This document shows positions 1 through 10,509 of a DNA stretch of 64,000 nucleotides, in pieces. Position 1 is the stretch's first letter. Every line of letters begins with the position of its first letter. Where the stretch lies: contig NZ_JNZP01000001.1 in NCBI RefSeq assembly GCF_000725545.1, forward strand, positions 496,001 through 560,000. The letters are read 5' to 3'. Position numbers and translations under genes: made by a program. The notes under the pieces are model-generated. The model had not been told where the DNA came from and ran no database searches. It saw only the letters and a list, made by a program, of their open reading frames with translations. Source of the DNA: Streptomyces exfoliatus (lineage in GTDB: Bacteria; Actinomycetota; Actinomycetes; Streptomycetales; Streptomycetaceae).

Positions 1-1239
1 GCCGAGGTCGGCGCCCGTGAACTCCTCCACGAGGTCGAGCTGCCCACCTCCGTGCTGCTCGCCCGTCTGGAGCGGCACGGCATCGCCGCCGACCGCGACC
101 ATCTGGAGGCGATGGAGCAGCAGTTCGCCGGCGCCGTGCAGCAGGCCGTGAAGGAGGCGCACGCCTCCGTCGGGCACGAGTTCAACCTCGGCTCGCCCAA
201 GCAGCTCCAGGAGGTCTTCTTCGGCGAGCTGAACCTGCCGAAGACGAAGAAGACCAAGACCGGTTACACCACGGACGCCGACGCGCTCGCCTGGCTCGCC
301 GCTCAGACCGAGCACGACCTGCCCGTGATCATGCTCCGGCACCGTGAGCAGGCGCGGCTGCGCTCCACCGTCGAGGGCCTGATCAAGACGATCGCCGCCG
401 ACGGCCGGATCCACACCACCTTCAGCCAGACCGTCGCCGCCACCGGCCGGCTGTCCTCCACCGACCCCAACCTGCAGAACGTGCCGGTGCGGACGGACGA
501 GGGCCGGGCCATCCGGCACGGCTTCGTCGTCGGCGAGGGCTTCGAGGCCCTCATGACCGCCGACTACAGCCAGATCGAGTTGCGCGTCATGGCGCACCTC
601 TCCGAGGACGAGGGCCTCATCGAGGCCTTCACCTCCGGCGAGGACCTCCACACCACCGTCGCCTCCCAGGTCTTCGGCGTCGAGCGGTCCGCCGTCGACG
701 CCGAGATGCGCCGCAAGATCAAGGCCATGTCGTACGGCCTGGCGTACGGCCTCTCCGCCTTCGGCCTCTCCCAGCAGCTGAACATCGACCCGGGCGAGGC
801 CCGCGGACTGATGGACACCTACTTCGAGCGCTTCGGCGGGGTGCGGGACTACCTGCGCCGGGTCGTCGACGAGGCCCGCGCCACCGGGTACACGGAGACG
901 ATGCTGGGCCGCCGCCGCTATCTGCCGGACCTCAACAGCGACAACCGGCAGCGTCGCGAGTCCGCCGAGCGGATGGCGCTCAACGCTCCCATCCAGGGCA
1001 CGGCCGCCGACATCGTCAAGGTCGCCATGCTGAACGTGGACCGGGCGCTCACGGAGGCGGGCCTCGCCTCCCGGATGCTCCTCCAGGTCCACGACGAAAT
1101 CGTGCTCGAACTCGCCCCCGGCGAGCGCGAGCAGGTCGAGGCACTGGTCCGCGAGCAGATGTCCGCGGCAGCCGACCTGCGCGCCCCGCTGGACGTCTCC
1201 GTCGGCGTGGGCCACGACTGGGACTCAGCCGCGCACTGA
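1..1239 (+). CDS. polA: DNA polymerase I, C-terminal part (5' truncated by window edge)
   Basis: The reading frame is open from base 1, so the gene starts outside the window; 412 residues are visible. DNA polymerase I fills gaps in excision repair and removes Okazaki primers. The visible part is the polymerase domain with family A motifs: motif A DYSQIELR (from base 562), motif B RRKIKAMSYGLAYG (about 709-750) and motif C QVHDEIVLE (about 1084-1110), which carry the catalytic aspartates and the O-helix. Nothing can be said about the 5'-nuclease and exonuclease-like domains. A strong hairpin follows the stop codon at once, so this is the end of the transcript. The family call is secure. Confidence 0.97.
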   Translation, partial: AEVGARELLHEVELPTSVLLARLERHGIAADRDHLEAMEQQFAGAVQQAVKEAHASVGHEFNLGSPKQLQEVFFGELNLPKTKKTKTGYTTDADALAWLAAQTEHDLPVIMLRHREQARLRSTVEGLIKTIAADGRIHTTFSQTVAATGRLSSTDPNLQNVPVRTDEGRAIRHGFVVGEGFEALMTADYSQIELRVMAHLSEDEGLIEAFTSGEDLHTTVASQVFGVERSAVDAEMRRKIKAMSYGLAYGLSAFGLSQQLNIDPGEARGLMDTYFERFGGVRDYLRRVVDEARATGYTETMLGRRRYLPDLNSDNRQRRESAERMALNAPIQGTAADIVKVAMLNVDRALTEAGLASRMLLQVHDEIVLELAPGEREQVEALVREQMSAAADLRAPLDVSVGVGHDWDSAAH

Positions 1240-1251
1240 CAGCAGGACGAC

Positions 1252-1275
1252 GGGCGGGCCCCTACGGGCCCGCCC
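1252..1275 (+). terminator. hairpin terminator after polA
   Basis: A perfect 10-bp stem (GGGCGGGCCC with its complement) closes a 4-base loop, 13 bases after the polA stop. There is no T-tract, as is common in Streptomyces. The rest of 1276-1507 is C-rich non-coding sequence with a possible -10 hexamer TAGACT near 1394. Confidence 0.7.
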
Positions 1276-1507
1276 ACCCGGTGGTGGCCTGCGCCCACCC
1301 CGTTGCGGGCCGCGCCCACCCCAACCCCCCCATTGTGGGCAGTCGTCCCGCTGGGCGGGACGGGTGGACACGGGACGGCGCCCCCTGCCGGGCCTAGACT
1401 TCCAGGCCTGAACCCACACCCCTAGTCCGGCCCGGCGCGCAGGGGCACCTGCGCCAGGTGGACCAGTCGAGGGGCGGCCTCACGGCCCCGCTCCCGAGAC
1501 TGGGCGC

Positions 1508-2554
1508 ATGATCACGAGCCGCTCCCGCCTGAGAGCCTGGGTCCTCCTCACCGCCCTCTTCGGGGCGTCCGGCACCGCCTGGCCGGCCGAGGCGCACCGG
1601 GCGCCCGCACTCTGTACCTCGTCCCGCGAGCCCGCCCTCGCCGCCCGCCTCTCCCAGGACATCGCGGCCGCCCTCAAGGGCCGCGACGGCACGGTCTCGG
1701 TCGCCGTCCACGACACCCGCCGCGGACTGCGCTGCCGGCTCGGCGACACCCTGGCGTACGACTCGGCCAGCATCGCGAAGGTCCTCATCCTGCAGGCCGT
1801 CCTCGGGCGCGCCGAGGAGCTCGGCCGGGAGCCCACCCGGCTCGAGACCCAGCGGATGAAGGCGATGATCACCCGCTCCGACAACACCGCCGCCACCGCC
1901 CTGTGGCAGGGGCTCTCCCGCGCCCGGTTGTACAGGGTCCTGCGCGAGGCCGGAGCCCAGGACACGATCCTCGGCCACGACCGCTACTGGGGCCTCACCC
2001 GCACCACCGCCCGGGACCAGCTCGCCCTGCTCGCCGCGGTCTCCCGCCGCACCGAGGCGCTGAACCTGATGGGCCAGGTGGTCCGCGACCAGGCCTGGGG
2101 TGTCACCGCGGGCGCGCCCCGCACGGTCAAGGTCCACCTCAAGAACGGCTGGCTGCCCCGGGCCACCCACGCCTGGCGCGTCCACAGCATCGGCATCGCA
2201 CGCCCGGCCGCCCTCGCAGCGTCGGCGACCGACTACCGGATCGCCCTCCTCAGCCACGACAACCCCAGCATGCGGTACGGCGTCCGCACCCTGGAGGGCA
2301 TCTCCCTCGTCGTGCACCGCGGACTCTCCGGTGCCGTCGCCGCCCGCGGCTTCACCCCGCCGGAGAAGATCAGCGAGCTCCCTGACGGGAGCGCTCCGCC
2401 CGGGGATCCCCGGCCTTCTCCTCCGGCGGGAGAGGGGTGGCGGGGACATCCGGCACCGCGGTGGGCGGCCTTCGGAACAGCCGCGTCACCGCCCCGTACA
2501 GCACGAGCCCGACGGCGAGCCCCGCGCCGGCCCCGAAGCAGGCCGTCGGAATGA
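1508..2554 (+). CDS. exported serine hydrolase, beta-lactamase-like
   Basis: A 348-residue protein with an N-terminal signal peptide (about residues 1-29, basic start then hydrophobic core). It has the three penicillin-recognising motifs of class A beta-lactamase-like enzymes: S-I-A-K (SxxK, nucleophile serine), S-D-N, and K-N-G-W in place of the usual KTG. Such proteins act outside the membrane on beta-lactams or cell-wall peptides; Asn in the third motif and the lack of a clear omega-loop Glu make a true beta-lactamase uncertain. The recognisable fold ends near residue 290 (ISLVVHRG). The remaining proline- and arginine-rich residues lie in DNA that also codes for the opposite gene, so the annotated C-terminus may be an unselected read-through. 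Confidence 0.8.
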   Translation: MITSRSRLRAWVLLTALFGASGTAWPAEAHRAPALCTSSREPALAARLSQDIAAALKGRDGTVSVAVHDTRRGLRCRLGDTLAYDSASIAKVLILQAVLGRAEELGREPTRLETQRMKAMITRSDNTAATALWQGLSRARLYRVLREAGAQDTILGHDRYWGLTRTTARDQLALLAAVSRRTEALNLMGQVVRDQAWGVTAGAPRTVKVHLKNGWLPRATHAWRVHSIGIARPAALAASATDYRIALLSHDNPSMRYGVRTLEGISLVVHRGLSGAVAARGFTPPEKISELPDGSAPPGDPRPSPPAGEGWRGHPAPRWAAFGTAASPPRTARARRRAPRRPRSRPSE

Positions 2555-3272
2555 CGTCCAGGGGCGTCTCGATCCGGTCCCAGCCCCAGTACGCGGCCCA
2601 GCGCAGCACCCGGTGCGCGACGCCGGCGAGGACACAGCCGCCGATCAGGCAGACCGCGAACAGCCGCCCGCGCCGTCCCGGTACCGGGACCCGGGCCGGC
2701 AGCTCCACGCCCGGGCCCGCGGAGCGCAGCGCCCGCGCGACGAACCAGACCAGTAGCCCCAGGGCCAGTGCCGAACCCCCGTACTGCGCGTAGAGATAGA
2801 CGGGGAACCCGGCCACGACATCGCCGAGGAACGGGACCGCCCGGGTGCCCCAGCGGTCGAGGTGGGTGAAGGAGTCCCACACCACATGGGTCGTCGCGCC
2901 GAGGATCGCGGAGAGACCGAACCATCCGGCGAGCACCGCCGGGTGCCGGTCGCGCCAGTCGCCGCCCCGGACGAGCCCGTACACCCGCCCGCGCCACCGG
3001 GCGGGCAGCAGCACCACGAGCGGCTCACGCACCATCAGCCACAGCGCCACGAGCGCGGCGGTGATCAGGACGTCGGCGGTGACGATCCCGACGGGGGAGT
3101 GGGTGACGTCCCCGAAGACCATCGCCCCGGGGAACGCCGTGGCGGCGAAATAGGTCATGTCGGGCGCGAAGGAGCCGGCGACGAGAGCCGACGCGACCAG
3201 GGGTCCGCGCGCGGTCCCGTTCCTGCGCAATACGGGCAGCACGGCAGCGGCATGACTCAGCGTGAACGGCAA
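2370..3272 (-). CDS. DUF4184 family integral membrane protein
   Basis: A 300-residue membrane protein that I recognise as DUF4184, mainly from its start L-P-F-T-L-S-H-A-A-A-V-L-P, the D-M-T-Y stretch and the conserved T-T-H-V-V-W-D-S-F-T-H motif. The His/Asp pattern resembles membrane-bound metal-dependent hydrolases of the YdjM type, but no activity is known. I chose the TTG at 3270-3272 because GGGGGAG lies upstream at normal spacing and the family begins with the PFTLSH motif; an ATG at 3317 would add 15 residues without a ribosome-binding site. It has about five hydrophobic segments. Its 3' end overlaps the convergent serine hydrolase by 185 bp. Confidence 0.8.
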   Translation of the reverse strand: MPFTLSHAAAVLPVLRRNGTARGPLVASALVAGSFAPDMTYFAATAFPGAMVFGDVTHSPVGIVTADVLITAALVALWLMVREPLVVLLPARWRGRVYGLVRGGDWRDRHPAVLAGWFGLSAILGATTHVVWDSFTHLDRWGTRAVPFLGDVVAGFPVYLYAQYGGSALALGLLVWFVARALRSAGPGVELPARVPVPGRRGRLFAVCLIGGCVLAGVAHRVLRWAAYWGWDRIETPLDVIPTACFGAGAGLAVGLVLYGAVTRLFRRPPTAVPDVPATPLPPEEKAGDPRAERSRQGAR

Positions 3273-3510
3273 CGGGAGCTCCCCCAGGTTCCGGTGGTGA
3301 CGGCCGGAGTGTGGCATCGGCCGCAGTGCAAGAGGTGTCCGACGCTCCACTCGGTTCCCGTCCGTACCTGGTCGGGGAGCGGCCGAGAGGTGACGAAAGA
3401 GTGAAAGCCGGTCAGGCGCCGGTGTTCGACGGGCCGGAGTTGGCATAGGGTCGCCGGAGGTCTCACGCGGGGAGCGCGGGACCGCCGTCGAGGGGGAAGG
3501 GACCACGGAG

Positions 3511-5331
<1,821 letters not shown>

Positions 5332-5364
5332 CCCGGCCGCGCTTCCGCACCCGCATCTCCCTCC

Positions 5365-5402
5365 GCGCCGCCTCCCGTCCCCACCGGACGGCGAGGCGGC
5401 GC
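5365..5402 (+). terminator. hairpin terminator after transglycosylase gene
   Basis: Nine paired bases (GCGCCGCCT with AGGCGGCGC) enclose a further 6-bp CCGTCC/GGACGG stem with a small internal bulge, 34 bases past the stop codon. Confidence 0.6.
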
Positions 5403-5462
5403 TTCGCGTTCCCGGCCCGGTGGGGGAGGTGCGGTCGCGGTGGCCCGCGTGGTGCAACGTGT

Positions 5463-5490
5463 TCTCATCTCGCGGTCACGTTGCTACGGT
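5463..5490 (+). promoter_or_regulatory. candidate vegetative promoter for the small peptide-DUF3068 operon
   Basis: TTCTCA, a 17-base spacer and TACGGT form a housekeeping-type promoter about 50 bases before the start of the 46-residue gene. This is inference from hexamer match and spacing. Confidence 0.45.
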
Positions 5491-5536
5491 GCCCCCGCCC
5501 TGACGAGCCATCAGATCACCTTCCGGGAGGCCGACC

Positions 5537-5677
5537 ATGCGCGCCCTCGTCGCCGCCGCCATCGGACTCGCCCCAGTCCTCCTCTTCGTCCTCCTCGTCT
5601 CCGTGGTCGATCTGCCACCCGACGGCCCCACCTCGCCCAAGCCCCTGCTGACCGCCGATCCCGGCCCCAAGAAGTAG
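5537..5677 (+). CDS. small membrane peptide (46 aa), SPW_0924-like
   Basis: A 46-codon gene, easily missed by length cut-offs. ATG at 5537 has GGGAGG 8 bases upstream. The product has one hydrophobic segment (about residues 4-25), then a short Pro-rich tail ending in two lysines. It lies 11 bases before the DUF3068 gene on the same strand and is clearly co-transcribed. From memory it matches the small SPW_0924 family found at this position in streptomycetes; I could not check this. The function is unknown. The pairing suggests a small partner of the DUF3068 membrane protein. Confidence 0.75.
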   Translation: MRALVAAAIGLAPVLLFVLLVSVVDLPPDGPTSPKPLLTADPGPKK

Positions 5678-5688
5678 GGGCGGCGACC

Positions 5689-6669
5689 GTGCGCCGCCGA
5701 GCCGGCCTCGTCCTCCTCGCCCTCGCCGTCTTCTGCGCGGCGATGGCCCCGACCCTGCGCTGGTACGCCTTCCCCCGGCTGGCGAAGATTCCGCCGAACC
5801 AGTACCAGGAGACCGTCCTGGAGGCGAAGCCCGCGACCCTCCTCAACTACTCCACGCTCCAGGCGGAGAAGGTCGAGAAGATCACGATCATCCAGACCCT
5901 CAAGGGCAACGTGGAGGAGTCGCGGCGCATCGAACGCGACGCCGGACGCGACGTCGTCGTCTGGGACGCCCTCGCCTACATCACCGGCCCCGACGGCAAG
6001 ATGGTCTCCAAGGTCCCCGAGCGGTACATCTTCGACGCCCACACCCAGGACCCGGTCCACGCCACCGGCGAGTCCGTCGACGGCGACCCGGTCCGGCGCG
6101 AGGGCATCGAGTTCAAGTGGCCCTTCCTCACCGAGAAGCGGGACTACCAGTACTTCGACGCCCAGACCCGCACCTCCGCCCCCATCCACTACAAGGGCAC
6201 CCGCACCTTCCGGGGCATGGAGGTCTACTACTTCGAGCAGACCATCCCCTGGACCCGGGTCCCCATGCCCAAGACCATGCCGGTCAAGATCCCCCCGGAG
6301 GTCATCGCCGAATCCGGCCTCAGCCGCTGGTACACCACCAAGCGGATGTTCTGGATCGAGCCGGTCACCGGCGCCCCCGTCAACGGCGAGGAGATCCACA
6401 AGGAGGAGCTCCGCAACGCCAAGGCGCTGATGGGCCGGGACACCATCACCGTCTTCGAGGGACACGTGAAGATGCGCGAGGACTACGTCCGAAGCGTCGG
6501 CGAGATGGTCTCCTCCAACCGCCTCATGGTTCTCATGCTCGTCTCCTACCTCCCCTGGAGCCTCGCCTTCCTCGCGCTCCTCCTCCTCGCCCTCGCCCTC
6601 TGGCTGGAGGCCCGCTCCCGCCGCCCGGCGCCGGAACCCGGCGCCGCCCCGGTCACCCCTCCCGTCTGA
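5689..6669 (+). CDS. DUF3068 (PorA-like family) membrane-anchored protein
   Basis: A 326-residue protein with an N-terminal hydrophobic segment (about 5-22) and a C-terminal one (about 285-312), so a large extracytoplasmic domain lies between two anchors. The opening (K-I-P-P-N-Q-Y after the first anchor) and layout fit DUF3068, a family annotated as PorA-like in actinobacteria. GTG at 5689 was chosen because it follows AGGGGCGG at suitable spacing and removes an unsupported N-terminal extension. The gene is coupled to the 46-residue gene upstream. Its 3' end overlaps hrpB by 17 bp tail to tail. No biochemical role is established. Confidence 0.85.
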   Translation: MRRRAGLVLLALAVFCAAMAPTLRWYAFPRLAKIPPNQYQETVLEAKPATLLNYSTLQAEKVEKITIIQTLKGNVEESRRIERDAGRDVVVWDALAYITGPDGKMVSKVPERYIFDAHTQDPVHATGESVDGDPVRREGIEFKWPFLTEKRDYQYFDAQTRTSAPIHYKGTRTFRGMEVYYFEQTIPWTRVPMPKTMPVKIPPEVIAESGLSRWYTTKRMFWIEPVTGAPVNGEEIHKEELRNAKALMGRDTITVFEGHVKMREDYVRSVGEMVSSNRLMVLMLVSYLPWSLAFLALLLLALALWLEARSRRPAPEPGAAPVTPPV

Positions 6670-9226
6670 GCCGCGCACTCGTGTGCCGCGTCGGCTCCGC
6701 CGTCGACGGATCCTCCGGCCACGGGTGCTTCGGATAGCGCCCCCTCAACTCCGCCCGCACCGCCCGGTAGCCGTCCCGCCAGAACGACGCCAGGTCGGCG
6801 GTCACCGCCGCCGGCCGCCCGGCGGGGGAGAGGAGGTGGACGAGCACCGGGACACCCGCCACCCGAGGCGTCTCCGCGAGCCCGAACAACTCCTGGAGCT
6901 TCACCGAGAGCACCGGCCGCCCACCCCCGTACTCCACCCGGATCCGCGAACCGCTCGGCACCTCGATCCGCTCCGGCGCCAGCTCTCCCAGCCGGCCCGC
7001 CTCGCCCGAGGCCCACGGCAACAGCCGCCGCAGCGCCTCACCGGCGTCGATCCGCCCCAGATCCGCCCGGCGCGCGGCCCGGGACAGCTCGGGCTCCAGC
7101 CACTCCCCGGCCCGGTCGACCAGCGACTCGTCCGCCATGTCCGGCCACGGCTCCCCCAGCTCCCCGTGCAGGAAAGCGAGCCGCTCCCGCAGCTCCCCGG
7201 CCTCCCGGCTCCACCGCAGCAGACCGAGCCCCTCCCGCCGCAGGCCGTCGAGCAGCGCCTCCCGTACGAGCACGGGCTCGGCACCGGACCCGAGGGGCCG
7301 GACCGTCAGCTCGACCGCGCCCAGCCGGTCCACCGAACGCGCGACCACGTCCCCGTCCTCCCAGTGGACCTCCTCGCCGGTGGACCGCAGATGACCGGCC
7401 GCCCGCCGCGCCATGTCCTCGTCCAGCACGGCGGCCAGCCGCACCCGTGCCGTGGCGTCCCGGGCCGTACGGTCCGCCACCGCCACCGCCAGCCACGGGG
7501 TCGCCCGCAGCGCCGAGCCCTCCGCGAGCCTGGCCCCGCTTCCGGACACCATCAGATAGCCCCCCTGTTCCCGGGCCCTGGCCACCCGTTCGGGAAAGGC
7601 CAGCGCCGTCACCAGGCCGGCCACCGCGTCCTCACCCACCGGCGAGCCGGCCCCTGCCCGGCCGCCCCCTGCCCCGCCGCCCCCGCCGCCGTCCGCCGAT
7701 TCGGTCGCCGACCGTTCCAGACGGCGGGCCTCCGCCTTCCACCGGGCGCCGTACCCGTCGGAGCCCCGGCGTGCGGCCCGCCAGGCCGCCGCCAGATCGT
7801 CCCCGTAGTCACGCGGCGGCTCCTCGCTGAGCAGCGCCACCACCTCCGCCGCCCGCCGTGCCCCGACCTCCCGCGCTCCGTCCAGCAGGGCACGGCCGAG
7901 CCGGGGGTGCAGCCCGAGCCGGGACATCCGTACTCCCCGCTCCGTCGCCCGGCCTGCCGGGTCCACGGCCCCGATCGACCCGAGGACCGAGCGGGCCGCC
8001 GCCATCGCCCCGGCCGGCGGCGCGTCGAGCAGCGCGAGTCCTTCCGCCGTCGGATCGCCCCAGCAGGCGGCCCGCAGGGCGAAGTCCGCCAGGTCGGCGA
8101 CCTTGATCTCCGGGGAGGGGAAGCGCGGCCTGCCTCCGTCGCTCGCCTCCGCCCAGCAGCGGTACACGAAGCCGAAGTCCTCGCGGCCGGCCCGGCCGAG
8201 CCGCTGCGTCGCCGTCGCCTCGGACACCGTCACCGTCGCCAGCGAGCCAAGCCCCCGGGCGTGGTCCGTACGCGGCTCCCGGGCGAGCCCCGAGTCCACC
8301 ACGATCCGCACTCCCGGCACCGTCAGACTGGACTCCGCCACCGAGGTCGCGAGCACCACTCGGCGCCGCCCGCCGGGTTCCGTGCCGCGCAGCACCGCGT
8401 CCTGCACCGCCGCCGGTGCCCGCCCGTGCAGCTGGAGCACCTCCGCGTCCACGCCGGCCAGCATTCCGGCCGTCCGGGCGATCTCCCCCGTGCCCGGCAG
8501 GAAGCAGAGGACGTCGCCCTCGTGCCGCTCCATCGCGAGCCGCACCGTCGCGGCGACGTGCCGCAACAGCGCCGGGTCCACCCAGGTGCCGTGGGCCGGC
8601 CGGACACCCGCGGGCGGCGTCGCGAAGAAGACCCGACAGCCGTGCCCCTCACCCTTGCTCCACACCACCGGAGCGGGCCCGCCGCCGTCCAGGACCGTGA
8701 GGAGATCCGCCCATGCCGCGGCGTCGCTCGTCGCCGACGCGGCGATCAGCTTCAGCTCCGGGCGCAGGGTGGCCCGTACGTCCACGAGGAAGGCCATCGC
8801 CGTGTCCGCGTCCAGGTGCCGCTCATGGCACTCGTCGAGCAGCACCACGTCCACACCGGCCAGCTCCGGATCGCGCTGGAGCCGCTGGAGCAGGATGCCG
8901 GTGGTCACCACCTCGACCCGGGTCGCCGGGCTTGTCCGCCGCTCACCGCGCACCGAGAATCCGACCGTCCCGCCGACGTCCTCGCCGAGCAGCCACGCCA
9001 TCCGCCGGGCCGCCGCCCGCACCGCCATCCGGCGGGGCTCCGCGACCAGGACCCGTCGCCGCGGTCCTTCCCCTATGAGACCCGCGAGCGCCAGCGGCAC
9101 CAGCGTCGTCTTGCCGGTGCCGGGAGGCGCGGACAACACGGCCGTACCGCGCCGGTCGAGCGCGGCCAGCAGCTCGGGGACGGCATGGCGGACGGGGAGA
9201 AGGTCGAGTGCGTCGTTTCGGATCAC
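6653..9226 (-). CDS. hrpB: ATP-dependent helicase HrpB
   Basis: An 857-residue DEAH-type helicase. From the N-terminus: Walker A A-P-P-G-T-G-K-T (about residue 36), motif Ia A-E-P-R-R-M-A, motif II D-E-C-H-E-R-H, motif III S-A-T, motif VI Q-R-L-G-R-A-G-R-E, then the helicase-associated and HrpB C-terminal domains. Length and motif order fit bacterial HrpB. The GTG start at 9226 has no good ribosome-binding site, and an exact 14-bp palindrome lies 8-21 bases upstream. The substrate in cells is not well known; RNA or ribonucleoprotein remodelling is expected from the family. Monocistronic by context. Confidence 0.93.
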   Translation of the reverse strand: MIRNDALDLLPVRHAVPELLAALDRRGTAVLSAPPGTGKTTLVPLALAGLIGEGPRRRVLVAEPRRMAVRAAARRMAWLLGEDVGGTVGFSVRGERRTSPATRVEVVTTGILLQRLQRDPELAGVDVVLLDECHERHLDADTAMAFLVDVRATLRPELKLIAASATSDAAAWADLLTVLDGGGPAPVVWSKGEGHGCRVFFATPPAGVRPAHGTWVDPALLRHVAATVRLAMERHEGDVLCFLPGTGEIARTAGMLAGVDAEVLQLHGRAPAAVQDAVLRGTEPGGRRRVVLATSVAESSLTVPGVRIVVDSGLAREPRTDHARGLGSLATVTVSEATATQRLGRAGREDFGFVYRCWAEASDGGRPRFPSPEIKVADLADFALRAACWGDPTAEGLALLDAPPAGAMAAARSVLGSIGAVDPAGRATERGVRMSRLGLHPRLGRALLDGAREVGARRAAEVVALLSEEPPRDYGDDLAAAWRAARRGSDGYGARWKAEARRLERSATESADGGGGGGAGGGRAGAGSPVGEDAVAGLVTALAFPERVARAREQGGYLMVSGSGARLAEGSALRATPWLAVAVADRTARDATARVRLAAVLDEDMARRAAGHLRSTGEEVHWEDGDVVARSVDRLGAVELTVRPLGSGAEPVLVREALLDGLRREGLGLLRWSREAGELRERLAFLHGELGEPWPDMADESLVDRAGEWLEPELSRAARRADLGRIDAGEALRRLLPWASGEAGRLGELAPERIEVPSGSRIRVEYGGGRPVLSVKLQELFGLAETPRVAGVPVLVHLLSPAGRPAAVTADLASFWRDGYRAVRAELRGRYPKHPWPEDPSTAEPTRHTSARLRREG

Positions 9227-9233
9227 GCAGTCA

Positions 9234-9247
9234 GTCTCGTACGAGAC
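9234..9247. promoter_or_regulatory. perfect 14-bp palindrome upstream of hrpB
   Basis: GTCTCGTACGAGAC is self-complementary and sits just before the hrpB start. It could be an operator or part of the hrpB promoter; TACGAG within it on the minus strand could act as a -10 for a leaderless message. Confidence 0.4.
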
Positions 9248-9253
9248 GCGAAA

Positions 9254-9284
9254 AGGTGGGCCCCGTTGTCCACAGGGCCCACCT
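9254..9284 (-). terminator. rho-independent terminator of the methyltransferase gene
   Basis: A perfect 10-bp stem (AGGTGGGCCC) with an 11-base loop, followed on the minus strand by TTTT. It lies between the methyltransferase stop and the hrpB start, so it ends the methyltransferase transcript. Confidence 0.75.
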
Positions 9285-9315
9285 GTCAGTACGACAACCG
9301 TCAGTACGACAACCG
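9285..9315. repeat. tandem 15-bp direct repeat
   Basis: GTCAGTACGACAACC occurs twice in a row (starts 9285 and 9300) directly after the methyltransferase stop codon. No function is evident. Confidence 0.6.
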
Positions 9316-9323
9316 CGCCGCGG

Positions 9324-10163
9324 CTATGCCGTGCGTTCGCAGACGAAGATCGCCGTGCCCGGGATCAGGTTCCCCCTCAACGGGGACCAGCCGCCCCACT
9401 CCTGGCTGTTCCACTCGGGCCACTCCGGCTCCACGAGGTCCACCAGGTGGAACCCGCCGGCCACCACGTCCCGCACCCGGTCGCCGATCGTCCGGTGGTG
9501 CTCCACGTAGACGGCCCGCCCCTGCTCGTCCTGCTCCACATAAGGGGTGCGGTCGAAATAGGAGGCCGCGATCGACAGGCCCTCCGGGCCCGGCTCGTCG
9601 GGGAACGCCCAGCGGATCGGATGCGTCACCGAGAAGACCCACCGCCCGCCCGGCCGCAGCACCCGCCGCACCTCCCGGAACACCCGCACCGGGTCGGCGA
9701 CGAACGGCACCGCCCCGTACGCCGAGCACGCCAGGTCGAAGGAGCCGTCCCGGAACGGCAGCGCCCCGGCGTCGGCCTCCACCAGTGGAACGTCCCCGCC
9801 GATCCGCAGCGCGTGCTGGAGCTGCCGGTGCGAGAGGTCGAGGGCCACCGGCCGGGCCCCCTGCGCCGCCAGCCACCGCGAGCACTGCGCGGCGCCCGCC
9901 CCGATCTCCAGGACGTCCAGGTCCTTCAGCGAGGAGGCCGGCCCGAGGAGCCCCGCCTCGGCCTCGTCGAGCCCCTCGGGCCCCCACACGAACCGGTCGT
10001 CGCCGAGGAAGGAGCCGTGGTCGTTCTGGTACTCGTCGGCGTTCCTGTCCCACCAGCCACGGCTGGCCCGGCTGCTCTCCGCGTCCCCCGCGTCACGCCG
10101 GGTCGCCTCCGCCTCGTCCTCCGTCGAGTGGGGAGCAACTTCGTGTTCGTACTCTTGGTTCAT
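9324..10163 (-). CDS. class I SAM-dependent methyltransferase
   Basis: A 279-residue protein with a Rossmann methyltransferase fold: motif I V-L-E-I-G-A-G-A-A-Q (about 87-96), the acidic end of strand 2 in V-A-L-D-L-S, and a methyltransferase-11 style motif L-A-C-S-A-Y-G-A-V-P-F, then R-V-L-R-P-G-G-R-W. The N-terminus (about 40 residues) is acidic and variable. The substrate cannot be read from sequence. It is monocistronic, ends in a clear terminator, and is divergent from rpsA. Confidence 0.88.
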   Translation of the reverse strand: MNQEYEHEVAPHSTEDEAEATRRDAGDAESSRASRGWWDRNADEYQNDHGSFLGDDRFVWGPEGLDEAEAGLLGPASSLKDLDVLEIGAGAAQCSRWLAAQGARPVALDLSHRQLQHALRIGGDVPLVEADAGALPFRDGSFDLACSAYGAVPFVADPVRVFREVRRVLRPGGRWVFSVTHPIRWAFPDEPGPEGLSIAASYFDRTPYVEQDEQGRAVYVEHHRTIGDRVRDVVAGGFHLVDLVEPEWPEWNSQEWGGWSPLRGNLIPGTAIFVCERTA

Positions 10164-10509
10164 CTCGCCCGCCGATGTAGTTTGCGCTCAGTGCCGCCCT
10201 GCGGCGGACCCGCCGATGCGGCGTCCAAGGACACGAGTAGTGCCGGAGTTGAGCCGATCTGCCCCGGGTGCGCGCTTCGCGCATTGACCCTGTCCGGCCG
10301 CCCCCGTATGCTAAAGGTTGCGCTGCGGGCCTGCGCGCCTCAGACGGAGCAGGCCGCGCTCGTACCTGTTGTATGTCCCCTCGGTTTTCGAGGCTCCTTC
10401 CCGTTCTCGGGAAGGGTGCTTCATTGGCTGTCCGGCTTCTTGGTGCGATACGGGCTCTCGGCGTAGCAGTACCTACGACTTTCTGTCCGTAACCGGAGCC
10501 CTTTCCCAC
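10164..10509 (+). promoter_or_regulatory. rpsA promoter and long leader
   Basis: This 346-base gene-free stretch holds a good vegetative promoter, TTGACC (10284-10289), 17-base spacer, TATGCT (10307-10312), so transcription should begin near 10319 and give a leader of about 190 bases. The leader contains an 8-bp perfect hairpin at 10396-10415 (CCTTCCCG, loop TTCT) and a smaller CTCG/CGAG hairpin just before it. In E. coli S1 represses its own translation through its folded leader; an analogous role here is inference. Confidence 0.7.

Noticed and set aside
3273..3510. Possible c-di-AMP (ydaO) riboswitch before the cell-wall hydrolase gene
   Set aside because: The conserved core of that riboswitch could not be found in this leader.
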